A stretch of DNA of 64,000 nt, taken from contig CAUADW010000001.1 of assembly GCA_958427895.1 (NCBI GenBank), positions 1 through 64,000 on the forward strand. Reading direction: 5' to 3'. Position numbers and translations under genes: made by a program. Each line of letters opens with the position of its first letter. Position 1 is the first letter of the stretch. The stretch is from an uncultured Collinsella sp. (GTDB lineage Bacteria > Actinomycetota > Coriobacteriia > Coriobacteriales > Coriobacteriaceae). The notes below the pieces were generated by a model that saw nothing but the letters and a program-made list of their open reading frames with translations, searched no databases and had not been told where the DNA came from. Shown piece after piece: positions 50,166 through 58,873 of the stretch.

Positions 50166-50663
50166 CTATTCCTCGCAGGGAAGGTCGCGCAGGGCCCGGC
50201 GCTCAAAGATACGGAAGATCTGCGTATACCACAGGTCCTGCGTCGCCTGCGGCTTTACCAGAATGGTATCGACGCCGGCGAAGTTGCCGCTCCACACGTC
50301 CGTGTAGAGCTGATCACCGATCAGCACCGCCTCGTCGGCCGTGGCGCCGAGGCGCTTAAGACCCGCCATGAGGGCAAACGGCGCCGGCTTCATGGCGTGG
50401 CTGATGGCCTCGAGTCCCAGCTCGCGTGCAGAGCTCATGACCTGGTCGCGATGCCAGTTGTTGGACACCATGCACAGCTTAAAGCCTTTGGCGCGGGCGG
50501 CATCGAGCCAAGCGGAAACCGCGGCGGGAACCTGCTCGGTGTCGCGCGGCACCAAGGTGTTATCGCGATCGAGCAGAATGGCGCGTTTGCCGTCGGCCCA
50601 CAGGGTATTAAGGTCGATGCGATCGACCGAGGCAACGTAACGTTTGGGGCTAAAAATCCTCAT
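50166..50663 (-). CDS. yqeG: YqeG family HAD-type phosphatase
   Basis: A 165-aa HAD hydrolase of the YqeG family, known to dephosphorylate phosphatidylglycerophosphate in relatives (PgpP-like). Motif I is LLDRDNTLVPRD, followed by CMVSNNWHRD (motif II), KPAPFAL (motif III) and IGDQLYTDVWSGN (motif IV). ATG at 50663 lies one base after the mltG stop. It separates mltG from aroK. Confidence 0.88.
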   Translation of the reverse strand: MRIFSPKRYVASVDRIDLNTLWADGKRAILLDRDNTLVPRDTEQVPAAVSAWLDAARAKGFKLCMVSNNWHRDQVMSSARELGLEAISHAMKPAPFALMAGLKRLGATADEAVLIGDQLYTDVWSGNFAGVDTILVKPQATQDLWYTQIFRIFERRALRDLPCEE

Positions 50664-50664
50664 G

Positions 50665-52077
50665 CTAATTCCAAGACTGTTGATGCTCTTCGTAGGTTTG
50701 CGAGAAGTACTCCTCGTCCTGCGTAATGTAGAAATACAGGTCATCGGAGTCGGTCGGCTCAAGCGTGGCCTTGAGTGCCTCGAGCGACGGAGAGCAGATG
50801 GGCGTGGGTGGCAGACCCTCATGCTTATAGGTGTTATACGGACTATCGCTCTGCAGGTCGTCGGCGGTAACCTCGCCACCGGTGACATACATCATAGTCG
50901 CATCGCTATTGAGATAGCGCAGACCGTCGAGCTTGCCGGCAAGGCGGTTGTAGAAAACCGAGGCCACATGCGCACGTTGATCGGCGTTGAGGCCCTCGCG
51001 CTCAACGATAGAGGCCAAGTTGACGATGTCGTAGTCGGACATCTCCACGCCGTAGCGTTCCTTGATCTTGGCTTCGCAGCTCGCAAAGTCAAGCGACTTG
51101 TACTCGGTCTTAAACTGATCGAGCATGGCGCGAATCACGTCATCGGCCGTCGGCGAATCGCCCAGCGAATAGGTCTTGGGGAACAAGAAACCCTCGAGCG
51201 AATCGTTGGCGGCGCCCTTAAGGAAGCTATAGTCGTCAACGTAGTTGGAGGCCTTGGCCTGGTTGAGGAAGTCTTCCTTAGAGATGCTGTCGTAGGCCTG
51301 GGCCACACGGTCGGCGACTTGATCGACGGTTAGGCCCTCAGGGATAGTCAGCGCATTGGAGCCCGCGTTGGGGCCTTCCATGAGCTGCTGAACAACCTTG
51401 GTCGCATCCATGAGTGTGGTGAACGAATAATCACCAGGCTTGAGCGACATATCGGCGTTGAGCTTTTTCACCGCCGCATAATAATCCTTGGGATTTTCGA
51501 CGATATGATTCTCGGAGAGAATCGAAGCGATGCTGTCACCCGAGGCACCATCGGGAATCGTGATAGTAACCTGCTGGCCTGCAACGACTTTCGCACCCTC
51601 ACCGCCAAAGAAGCCCTTGACGGCTGGCACGACAAAGAAAACGATCGCGACAAGCGCAAGCACGGCAACAACGCCACCGATAATCATAGGCACCGGGGAG
51701 CTTTTCTTTTGAGCACCGCGACGAGCATGCGTGTTGTAGCTCGAGCGGGTCGCCGGAGCAACGCCATGCGAACCACGAGCGTGATGCGAATGCGATTGGG
51801 GGGCCTGCGTTCGCTGGGTAGGTGCCTGCTGCTTAAAGCGGGTGCCGCCTGCAGGCTGGGCCGTACGAGCAGTGGGCTGCTGAGCCGCGTGAGAAGCCGA
51901 ATGCTGAACCGAACGAGCAGAAGGCTGCTGACCCGTCTGTTGAACAGGTTGGGCCGAACGAGAGAAGGACTGCGCCGGGCGCGCGGCAGGCTGAGCTGCG
52001 CGCTGGCCAGGCTGGGCAGGGCGCGACGCCGGCTGCTGTGTACGATTCGGCTGGCGCGGATCGGAAACACTAGGCAT
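50665..52077 (-). CDS. mltG: Endolytic transglycosylase MltG
   Basis: Cuts nascent glycan strands at the membrane. The 470-aa protein has a long polar cytoplasmic tail (about 1-128) rich in Gln, Pro, Ala and Arg, one membrane span (about 130-152), a LysM-like region (VTITIPDGASGDSIASIL) and the YceG domain with the catalytic Glu in NLASIVEREGLN and YNTYKHEGLPPTPICSPS. The tail resembles that of the L,D-transpeptidase at 919. ATG at 52077 has GAGGAGG upstream and overlaps ruvX by eight bases. Confidence 0.94.
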   Translation of the reverse strand: MPSVSDPRQPNRTQQPASRPAQPGQRAAQPAARPAQSFSRSAQPVQQTGQQPSARSVQHSASHAAQQPTARTAQPAGGTRFKQQAPTQRTQAPQSHSHHARGSHGVAPATRSSYNTHARRGAQKKSSPVPMIIGGVVAVLALVAIVFFVVPAVKGFFGGEGAKVVAGQQVTITIPDGASGDSIASILSENHIVENPKDYYAAVKKLNADMSLKPGDYSFTTLMDATKVVQQLMEGPNAGSNALTIPEGLTVDQVADRVAQAYDSISKEDFLNQAKASNYVDDYSFLKGAANDSLEGFLFPKTYSLGDSPTADDVIRAMLDQFKTEYKSLDFASCEAKIKERYGVEMSDYDIVNLASIVEREGLNADQRAHVASVFYNRLAGKLDGLRYLNSDATMMYVTGGEVTADDLQSDSPYNTYKHEGLPPTPICSPSLEALKATLEPTDSDDLYFYITQDEEYFSQTYEEHQQSWN

Positions 52078-52498
52078 GCGAAACCTCCTCGTTTTTACGA
52101 TCGAGCCACGTCTGCAAAAACAGGCTGGCGGCAATCATGTCGATCTTGCCCCTCATCTGCTTTTCGTTGAGTCCCTGCTCGCGCAGGATACGCTTGGCCT
52201 CTTGCGAGGACAGACGCTCGTCCTCAAACTCCAACGGAAGATCGAGCTCGTCGGCAATCTTTTGCGCCACAGCGGCAACGCGCTCGGCCTGAGGGCCGGG
52301 CTCACCGGCCATGGTCAGGGGACGTCCGCTTACCAGGATGTCGGGCTCATAGTCCTCAACCAGGTAGCGGAACGTCTTGGCCATACCGGTGACCTCGGCA
52401 GCCGGAAGCACCTTAACAGGCATCGCCATCTTGCCATCACGGCTCGAGACGGCGATGCCAATCCTGGTCTCCCCTATGTCCAGCGCGAGCGCAACCAC
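52070..52498 (-). CDS. ruvX: Putative pre-16S rRNA nuclease / Holliday junction resolvase YqgF
   Basis: RNase H-fold nuclease acting on pre-16S rRNA ends (142 aa). Motifs are LALDIGETRIGIAVS with the first catalytic Asp, ILVSGRPLTMAGEPGPQ, FEDERLSSQEAKRIL and KGKID-like RGKIDMIAASLFLQTWLD. Normal place between alaS and mltG, as in many Gram-positives. Confidence 0.93.
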   Translation of the reverse strand: MVALALDIGETRIGIAVSSRDGKMAMPVKVLPAAEVTGMAKTFRYLVEDYEPDILVSGRPLTMAGEPGPQAERVAAVAQKIADELDLPLEFEDERLSSQEAKRILREQGLNEKQMRGKIDMIAASLFLQTWLDRKNEEVSHA

Positions 52499-52515
52499 AG
52501 CGACTTCTTAGATTC

Positions 52516-55173
52516 TTAGGCGCCGAGCGCGGTCTTAGCGGCCGCGAGGGCATCGGCGATGCCGGCAGCATTCTTGCCACCGGCCTGGGCCATGTTGGGA
52601 CGACCGCCACCGCGACCGTCGACCAGACCCGCGATCTGCTTGATCACGTTACCGGCGTGGAAACCGGCCTTGACGGCGTCATCGGAGCCGGCAGCGAGCA
52701 GGGCCGGAGTGCCCTTCTCAGTCACGCTGGCGACGACACAAGCAACAGGGCCGGCGACCTTCTGATGCACGGTATCCCATACGTTGCGCAGGTCGGCAGC
52801 CTCAAGGCCCTGGAGCTCAGCGACAACGAGCTTATAGCCGTCGAGCTCGACGGCGCCCTCGATGGCGCTGGAGATGGCGTCGGAGGAGCCACCGGTCAGA
52901 GCCTTCTTGAGCTTATTGGACGTCTCGCGCAGCTCGGCCTGCAGGTTCTCCACGCGAGCGGGAACCTCGTCTACGCGGCACTTGAGCGCAGCGGCGGCGG
53001 CGTCGACGAGCGCCAGGCGGTCGGCCATATAGTCGAGAGCACCCTTAGAGGTCACGGCCTCGATACGACGGACATTCGAGCCCGTAGAGGACTCGGAAAT
53101 GATCTTGAACAGGCCGATCTCAGCAGTGTTGGCAGCGTGCGTGCCACCGCAGAGCTCGCGGGAGAACGGCTGGTCCTCGGCGCCCACGGAGACGACGCGG
53201 ACGACATCGCCGTACTTCTCGCCAAACAGAGCGACAGCGCCGGCGGCCTTAGCCTCGTCGATGCCCATGACACGGGTCACGACCGGCTTGGAAGCGAAGA
53301 TCTGCTGGTTGACCAGGTCCTCGACAGCCTTGAGCTGCTCGGAGGACAGAGCCTCGAAGTGCGTGAAGTCAAAGCGCAGGTGCTCGGGCGTCACCAGCGA
53401 GCCGGCCTGGGAGACGTGCTCGCCCAGGACCTGCTTAAGGGCGGCGTCGAGCAGGTGCGTGGCGGTGTGGTTGCGGCGCAGGAAGCCACGGCGCTCGGCG
53501 TCGAGCGCGGCGGTAACAGCGGCACCGACAGTCAGCGTGCCATCGGCAACGTGCGCGACGTGGGCATACAGGCCGTTGTGGTTCTTGGTGTCGGCAACGG
53601 TCAGAACAACGCCCTCGGCGGAAAGCTTGCCGGCATCGCCCTGCTGACCACCCATCTCGGCATAGAACGGGGTGCGGTCGAGCACAACCTCGACGTCCTC
53701 GCCGGCGGCAGCGGACTCGACGGACTCGCCGTTGCGCACGATGGCGACAACCTTGGCGCCCTCGATCACATCGTTGTCATAGCCGTCGAACTCGGTCGCG
53801 ACGACCTTGTCGGAAAGCTCAACCCACACGTCGTTGAAGCTGCCCCAGGCGTCGCCCTTGGCATTGGCGCGGGCGCGGGCCTTCTGGTCCTCCATGCAGG
53901 CAATGAAGCCGTCCATGTCGACGTCGTGGCCAGCGGTGCCGGCGATCTCGACGGTTAGGTCGATGGGGAAACCAAAGGTGTCGTGCAGCTTAAAGGCAAC
54001 ATCGCCCGGAAGCACGGCGCCCTCGGCAAGCGCTGCCAGTGCCTCATCCAGATAGACGCGACCGTTGTCGAGCGTCGTGGAGAAGCGCTCCTCCTCGGAG
54101 GCAACGATACCCTTGACGAGCGCGACGTTCTTGAGCAGCTCGGGATAGGCCTCGCCCATCTGAGCGTTAACCTCGTCGATGAACTTGGTCAGGAAAGCGC
54201 CCTCGATGCCCAGCAGGCGACCGTGGAACACGGCACGACGGAGCAGGCGGCGAAGGACGTACTCGCGACCCTCGTTACCGGGCAGGATGCCGTCAGAGAT
54301 CATGAAGTCGACGGCACGGGAGTGGTCGGCGATGATGCGAAGAGAACGGCTGGCGCCGGAGTAATCGTCGGCGTCATAGGTCTTGCCGCTGATCTCCTCG
54401 CCCAGCTTGATGAGGTGCTGCATCAGATCGCCGTCGTAGTTAGCAGTCTTGTGCTGCATGATAGCGGCCATGCGCTCCAGGCCCATGCCCGTATCGAGGT
54501 TGCGGTGCGGCAGCTCCGGCATGGAGCCGTCCTCCTGACGGTCGTACTGGGTAAAGACGAGGTTCCAGAACTCCAGGAAGCGGTCGCAGTCGCAGCCGGG
54601 CTTGCAGTCGGGGCTGCCGCAGCCGACCTCCTCGCCCATGTCAAAGTAGATCTCGGAGCACGGACCGCAGGGGCCGGTGGGGCCAGCGGCCCAGAAGTTG
54701 TCGTCCTCGCCCAGGCGGGAGATGTGGTCCTCGGCAACGCCCAGAGAACGCCACACGTCGTGGGTCTCGTCGTCCTCGGTAAAGACGGTAAAGTACAGGC
54801 GGTCGAGCGGCAGCTTGAACTCCTTGGTGATGAGCTCAAAGGCCCATGCGCAAGCCTGCTCCTTGGAGACGCCGCCAAAAGAGAAATCGCCGAGCATCTC
54901 GAAGAACGACAGGTGACGGCCGTCCTCGCCGATGCAATCGATGTCGTTGGTGCGGACGCATTTCTGGCAGGAGATCGCGCCGATCTCCTTCATGGTCTTC
55001 TTGCCCTGGTAGTACTCCTTAAACTGGTTCATGCCGGCGTTGGCAAGCAGCAGCGAGGGATCATCGGGGACGAGGGACGAAGAAGGATAGAGCTTAAGAC
55101 CGCGCTCCTCAAAGAAGTTGAGGAACTTGGAGCGGATCTCGGCCGTAGTCATTGACGGGTAGTCAGCACTCAT
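52516..55173 (-). CDS. alaS: Alanyl-tRNA synthetase
   Basis: Charges tRNA-Ala (885 aa). N-terminal catalytic domain with FFEERGLKLYPSSSLVPDDPSLLLANAGMNQF, tRNA-recognition domain, editing domain with zinc motifs RNHTATHLLDAAL and CGGTHAANTAEIG, and a C-terminal oligomerisation/DHHA1 domain with GGGRPNMAQAGGK. ATG at 55173 is preceded by GAGGAG; ATG at 55152 is a second option. Own promoter at 55220-55247. Confidence 0.96.
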   Translation of the reverse strand: MSADYPSMTTAEIRSKFLNFFEERGLKLYPSSSLVPDDPSLLLANAGMNQFKEYYQGKKTMKEIGAISCQKCVRTNDIDCIGEDGRHLSFFEMLGDFSFGGVSKEQACAWAFELITKEFKLPLDRLYFTVFTEDDETHDVWRSLGVAEDHISRLGEDDNFWAAGPTGPCGPCSEIYFDMGEEVGCGSPDCKPGCDCDRFLEFWNLVFTQYDRQEDGSMPELPHRNLDTGMGLERMAAIMQHKTANYDGDLMQHLIKLGEEISGKTYDADDYSGASRSLRIIADHSRAVDFMISDGILPGNEGREYVLRRLLRRAVFHGRLLGIEGAFLTKFIDEVNAQMGEAYPELLKNVALVKGIVASEEERFSTTLDNGRVYLDEALAALAEGAVLPGDVAFKLHDTFGFPIDLTVEIAGTAGHDVDMDGFIACMEDQKARARANAKGDAWGSFNDVWVELSDKVVATEFDGYDNDVIEGAKVVAIVRNGESVESAAAGEDVEVVLDRTPFYAEMGGQQGDAGKLSAEGVVLTVADTKNHNGLYAHVAHVADGTLTVGAAVTAALDAERRGFLRRNHTATHLLDAALKQVLGEHVSQAGSLVTPEHLRFDFTHFEALSSEQLKAVEDLVNQQIFASKPVVTRVMGIDEAKAAGAVALFGEKYGDVVRVVSVGAEDQPFSRELCGGTHAANTAEIGLFKIISESSTGSNVRRIEAVTSKGALDYMADRLALVDAAAAALKCRVDEVPARVENLQAELRETSNKLKKALTGGSSDAISSAIEGAVELDGYKLVVAELQGLEAADLRNVWDTVHQKVAGPVACVVASVTEKGTPALLAAGSDDAVKAGFHAGNVIKQIAGLVDGRGGGRPNMAQAGGKNAAGIADALAAAKTALGA

Positions 55174-55219
55174 AGAGGGAATCTCCTCGGTTTCACATCG
55201 AAACAGTTCAAACGTAACG

Positions 55220-55247
55220 ATATTACCATCCCACCGCGCCCATGCAA
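55220..55247 (-). promoter_or_regulatory. Candidate alaS promoter
   Basis: On the minus strand TTGCAT (55247-55242), 16-base spacer, TAATAT (55225-55220), about 45 bases before the alaS start. A terminator hairpin lies immediately upstream, so alaS begins a new transcript here. No T-box sequence is found in this leader. Confidence 0.5.
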
Positions 55248-55275
55248 AAAAGAGGGTCGCCAAACAGCGACCCTC
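55246..55275 (-). terminator. Strong terminator upstream of alaS
   Basis: GAGGGTCGC (55252-55260) and GCGACCCTC (55267-55275) form a perfect 9-base stem with a 6-base loop; on the minus strand TTTTTT follows. It would stop read-through from the AI-2E/sigma cluster into alaS. Confidence 0.85.
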
Positions 55276-55367
55276 CAGCGAAAGTGCACGTAATTTAGTA
55301 CTGTCCGATCCTTTGAAAAAGGGCTGCTGTAGAATTACATATGAGAGTCACGCGGAAGGAGCGATCG

Positions 55368-55607
55368 ATGAAAAGCAAACGATTTTTCCTCAATGCACTT
55401 CTGTTAGCGGCACTTTTAACGCTTTTGGCTTTCTCCTGCTGGTACGCAAACCAACCAGCATTTGGCTACGTGTTGTATGCAGTAATGTCCGGCAATAAGG
55501 CTTATTACACTCTACGCGCAATTGACATTCTCTTTTTCTATGTTGCCGGCCCCTTATCAATCGCTTTGCTCGCGTTTCTTGTCATTTACAACTTCAAGAA
55601 ACGTTAA
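55368..55607 (+). CDS. Small membrane protein of unknown function
   Basis: A 79-aa protein with two membrane spans (about 7-27 and 50-72) and basic ends (MKSKRFF; NFKKR). No family recognised. It is the only plus-strand gene in this minus-strand stretch, and its DNA is clearly AT-richer than both neighbours, which suggests recent arrival. ATG at 55368 is chosen because GGAAGGAG is seven bases upstream; ATG at 55341 is in frame but has none. It is convergent with the AI-2E family gene, six bases apart. Confidence 0.6.
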   Translation: MKSKRFFLNALLLAALLTLLAFSCWYANQPAFGYVLYAVMSGNKAYYTLRAIDILFFYVAGPLSIALLAFLVIYNFKKR

Positions 55608-55613
55608 TAGGAG

Positions 55614-57026
55614 CTATTTAGAATCCGTGTCGTCCATGGAGCCGTCGATGCCGGTTTTGGTATCGTCGTCCGAGTTGGAGTCATCGTCCTTGGCGAAGGG
55701 ATTCTTGAAGAAGCCCGTGGCATCGGGCTGCAGGCCCGAGAGCTTGATCCAGGGATTATCGAGCTCGGGCTTGGGCATGGCCTTGGCCTCGGGCGCAGTC
55801 TCGTTGCCGATGAGCTCGGACTCGTAAATGAAGGTGTCGTCGCCGAGCGCGTCGTAGGCGGCAACCGGGTTGCCATCGGCATCGCGGTACGGTGTGCCCT
55901 TAAACACGGCGCCGTCATAGGCCACAAGCTGGCGGCCGGTCTCATTCTCGAAGTAGTACACGAAGATACCCTTGAGGGCCGCGCACAGCGGGATGGCAAT
56001 AATCATGCCGATGGGACCCATGAGTGCCGAGCCAATAACGAGCGCCGTGAGGCTCATAATGGGATGCACCTGCACTGAGCTCTGCATGACCTTAGGCGAA
56101 ATCACATTGTCGTTGACGTTTTGCGCGACCATCGTCACGATGAGCGTCCATAACGCCAACATGGGGCTGAACATAAAGCCGAGTACCGTGGCGATTGCCG
56201 CGCTCACCCAGGGACCGACGACCGGAACCAAGTGCATGATGCCAGTGAAGATAGCCATGAGCGCCGCATACGGATGGCCGATAATCAGGAAGCCGATAAA
56301 GGCGAGGAAACCACCGCAGATGGACGTCACGACCATACCGCGCATGTAGCCGCCGACAGAGCGAGAAAGGATGGCGACCATAAAGCGGTACGAGGTCTCC
56401 TTCTCCTGACCGATGATGGTGCAAATCTCGTGATGCATGCGAGGGTAGTCGCAGGCCATCCAGTAGGCAAGCACCAGGCCAAGGAAGATCACGAACAACT
56501 GCGAGGCCGTATTGGTGATGAGCGGGAACACACCGCGGCCAAGCTCGGCAGCAATCTGAGACACATACTTCGATGCCACGGTAACCAGCGACGAAAGATT
56601 ATCGTCCAAATACTCCTTGAGCGGCGTGTTATTGAGCGTCTTGGCATGCGAGATCATCTCATTGAGATCGCCACCCGCAACACGAAGCTGCTCGGGCAGG
56701 CGGCTCAGGACTTCCATGATCTGACCAAAGAGAATCGGCGACAAGATGCAAACGACACCGACGAGCACGGCAACAACAACAATAAGCGCGATAAGCGAAC
56801 CGATGCCGCGATTCACGCCATGGTGCTCGAGCCAATTGGTGATCGGGGACATCACAAAAGCAATGATGGAGCCGACAGCGAGAAACTCGATAACCGGCGC
56901 CAGGATGCCCATAAGGTTAAAGATGACAGCGGCGATGACAATGCAGCCGACAACAGCCCAAATGCGAAGCGTCAGAATGCGGGTGTCGCGCAGCACGCGA
57001 TCGGTTTGTTGGGGGTGTTCACTCAT
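55614..57026 (-). CDS. AI-2E family transporter (YdiK/PerM type)
   Basis: A 470-aa membrane protein with about seven to eight spans: hydrophobic pairs at the N-terminus (about 15-75), a soluble loop (about 80-160), then spans with VGGYMRGMVVTSICGGFLAFIG and PVVGPWVSAAIATVLGF, the usual UPF0118 motifs. An acidic C-terminal tail of about 110 residues extends past the core. Family members include autoinducer-2 exporters and sodium/proton antiporters; substrate unknown. Overlaps the sigma-factor gene by four bases. Confidence 0.88.
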   Translation of the reverse strand: MSEHPQQTDRVLRDTRILTLRIWAVVGCIVIAAVIFNLMGILAPVIEFLAVGSIIAFVMSPITNWLEHHGVNRGIGSLIALIVVVAVLVGVVCILSPILFGQIMEVLSRLPEQLRVAGGDLNEMISHAKTLNNTPLKEYLDDNLSSLVTVASKYVSQIAAELGRGVFPLITNTASQLFVIFLGLVLAYWMACDYPRMHHEICTIIGQEKETSYRFMVAILSRSVGGYMRGMVVTSICGGFLAFIGFLIIGHPYAALMAIFTGIMHLVPVVGPWVSAAIATVLGFMFSPMLALWTLIVTMVAQNVNDNVISPKVMQSSVQVHPIMSLTALVIGSALMGPIGMIIAIPLCAALKGIFVYYFENETGRQLVAYDGAVFKGTPYRDADGNPVAAYDALGDDTFIYESELIGNETAPEAKAMPKPELDNPWIKLSGLQPDATGFFKNPFAKDDDSNSDDDTKTGIDGSMDDTDSK

Positions 57027-57814
57027 GAACGAATCATCACTCCGTCGGGGTCGATCTTGTCCTGAATCTTCTTAAGCGTGCGGCGCAGCAGACGCGAAAC
57101 CTGCACCTGAGAAATACCCAGCTTCTTGGCGATCTCGATCTGGGTCATGCCCTTCACAAAGCGCAGCTCGATCACCTCGCGCTCGCGCGGCGAGAAATCG
57201 CGGATGGCTTCCTCGATCACCAGGCGGTCATCGGTAAAGTCGAGCTCGTTGTCATCGTCGGCGTAACGGTCGAGAATCGAGGGCGCATCGTCGGAATCGG
57301 ACGCACCAGGAGCCTCGATGGGCACCGAGGTATAGGCCGAAGACGATTCCATAGCCTCGAGGACCTCATCGACAGTCACATCTAGATACTCAGCGATCTC
57401 CTCAACCTTGGGCGAACGCTGCAGCTCGTTGGTAAGTTTGTCAGTAGCCTGGTTGACCTTGGCCGAGAGCTCCTGCAGACGACGCGGTACGCGCACGCTC
57501 CAGCCCTTGTCGCGGAAATGGCGTTTGATCTCGCCCAGGATAGTGGGTGTCGCAAACGTCGTGAACTCGAGTCCGCGCTCGGGGTCAAAGCGGTCGATAG
57601 CCTTGAGCAAACCCAGATAGCCGACCTGCATGAGGTCGTCGAGCGGCTCGCCGCGATTCTTAAATTTGTTGGCAAGAAACCTTACCAGGTTCATATGGGA
57701 CATGACGAGCTGTTCGCGGGCGTCCGGATCACCGGTCTCCTTGTAGCGACGAAACAGCTCGCGGGTTTTCTCCTTGTCCCAAGCGGTCTTGCCGCTCCGG
57801 GAACGTTCGGTCAT
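57023..57814 (-). CDS. SigB/SigF/SigG-type RNA polymerase sigma factor
   Basis: Alternative sigma-70 family factor (263 aa). Region 2 reads NLVRFLANKFKNRGEPLDDLMQ, AIDRFDPERGLEFTTFATPTILG and RHFRDKGWSVRVPRRLQEL; region 3 is LDVTVDEVLEAMESS; region 4 is LRFVKGMTQIEIAKKLGISQVQVSRLLRR. It lies one base after the anti-sigma-like gene, the classic rsbW-sigB or spoIIAB-sigF order. Likely controls a stress regulon; no target promoter is evident here. Confidence 0.92.
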   Translation of the reverse strand: MTERSRSGKTAWDKEKTRELFRRYKETGDPDAREQLVMSHMNLVRFLANKFKNRGEPLDDLMQVGYLGLLKAIDRFDPERGLEFTTFATPTILGEIKRHFRDKGWSVRVPRRLQELSAKVNQATDKLTNELQRSPKVEEIAEYLDVTVDEVLEAMESSSAYTSVPIEAPGASDSDDAPSILDRYADDDNELDFTDDRLVIEEAIRDFSPREREVIELRFVKGMTQIEIAKKLGISQVQVSRLLRRTLKKIQDKIDPDGVMIRS

Positions 57815-57815
57815 A

Positions 57816-58193
57816 TTAAATATCCGCCTTGAGGTCGAGGGAAAGCGTCAGGGGCGCCGCAGTCTTTTCGTAGGAGTCGCACACGCTCGCCAAAATAAGC
57901 TCGGCATAAACAGCAGCCTGGTCATCCTCGTCGACGGTGGCCTGATCGCCAAAGGTAAAGGTCATGCCAACGTGAGATTCATCGACATCGAATTTGATTG
58001 AGATGTCGTCGGAATCAACAGCCGTGCAGCCAAAGATAAAGGCTTCCTCGGCAGCCATGCGGATGTCCTCGATGCGATCGACAGACATGGAACACAGGGC
58101 ACCAACGTTGGCTGCCGTCATGCGCACAAGGCGAGCGAGACGCGGGTCACCGGCAACGGTCAGCGTGATAGGGCAGGTTGCTTCGCTACTCAT
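57816..58193 (-). CDS. RsbW/SpoIIAB-like anti-sigma factor, degenerate kinase site
   Basis: A 125-aa GHKL-fold protein placed directly before a SigB-type sigma factor, so it should bind and inhibit it. The N-box region reads IRMAAEEAFIFGCTA: the Glu is kept, but the Asn that binds magnesium in RsbW (E...N) is missing, and no DxGxG box follows. It may bind sigma without acting as a kinase. No anti-anti-sigma (RsbV) gene is in the window. It overlaps the next upstream gene by eight bases. Confidence 0.78.
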   Translation of the reverse strand: MSSEATCPITLTVAGDPRLARLVRMTAANVGALCSMSVDRIEDIRMAAEEAFIFGCTAVDSDDISIKFDVDESHVGMTFTFGDQATVDEDDQAAVYAELILASVCDSYEKTAAPLTLSLDLKADI

Positions 58194-58773
58194 CGCAGGA
58201 CTCCTCAGAGGTCTCGGCGGGCGTATAGGTGTAATACTGAGCCGGCTTGGATACAGACTTCTGACCATCATCGTCGCCCGCGGCGGCCTCGTCCTCGCCA
58301 ATTAGGACGCGCTCGGTAGGCTGCTCGGCCTCCGCAGCGGCAGCGGCGAGCTTGCGATCGGCGTCGGCTGCAGGAGCCTTCACCTTATTGAAGAGCTTCT
58401 GCACAGCACCGGCGGCAGAGTCGGTCACGCTCGACACAGCATTGCTGGCCTCGGCCATGCTACCGGTGACCTCAGAAATGTCGCGAACCACGGCTTCGAC
58501 CTCTACGAGATTGGAGGTAAGGGCATCAACTGCCGTCTTGCTCGACTTAAGCAGCGGCTCCATCTGGGCAAGCGCCGGCGTAAGCTCATCGACAGCGCCA
58601 TCGAGCTTTGCCACCACAGGCTGAGCCTCGGCGATGGTGTTGTTGAGGTCGTTAACGGTCTTATCGAGCGAGTCGACAACGGTGCGGGTCTTGCGCAGGG
58701 TAAGCGCGAGCTCAATGATAGCCCACACGCCGGCAACGGCGAGCAGCAGCAAGGCGATTTGAATGGGACTCAT
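58186..58773 (-). CDS. DUF948-like membrane-anchored coiled-coil protein
   Basis: A 195-aa protein with one N-terminal membrane span (about 4-24), then a helical region with heptad-like repeats (LDKTVNDLNNTIAEAQPVVAKLDGAVDEL; LVEVEAVVRDISEVTGSM), and an acidic Ala/Glu tail. Similar DUF948 proteins are linked to general stress in Gram-positives. First gene of the anti-sigma/sigma/AI-2E transporter cluster, with GGAGG upstream of the ATG at 58773. Function unknown. Confidence 0.8.
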   Translation of the reverse strand: MSPIQIALLLLAVAGVWAIIELALTLRKTRTVVDSLDKTVNDLNNTIAEAQPVVAKLDGAVDELTPALAQMEPLLKSSKTAVDALTSNLVEVEAVVRDISEVTGSMAEASNAVSSVTDSAAGAVQKLFNKVKAPAADADRKLAAAAAEAEQPTERVLIGEDEAAAGDDDGQKSVSKPAQYYTYTPAETSEESCDE

Positions 58774-58873
58774 ACAAGCCTCCCAAAGGAATCGATATAC
58801 AGACATTTTCCATGGTACCCCAAAGGGGACCGAACATGCCATTAGCAGCAACGTGGGACAAAATTATCAGCAG

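Noticed and set aside
52657..53958. 433-codon plus-strand frame opposite alaS
   Set aside because: Shadow of alanyl-tRNA synthetase; no family motif or ribosome site.
55174..55340. T-box leader for alaS
   Set aside because: No AGGGTGGNACCGCG-like sequence on the minus strand; the hairpin is a plain terminator placed before a separate promoter.
58817..58829. CCCC-AAA-GGGG mini-palindrome near the end of rarA
   Set aside because: Four-base stem with no T-run; likely chance.
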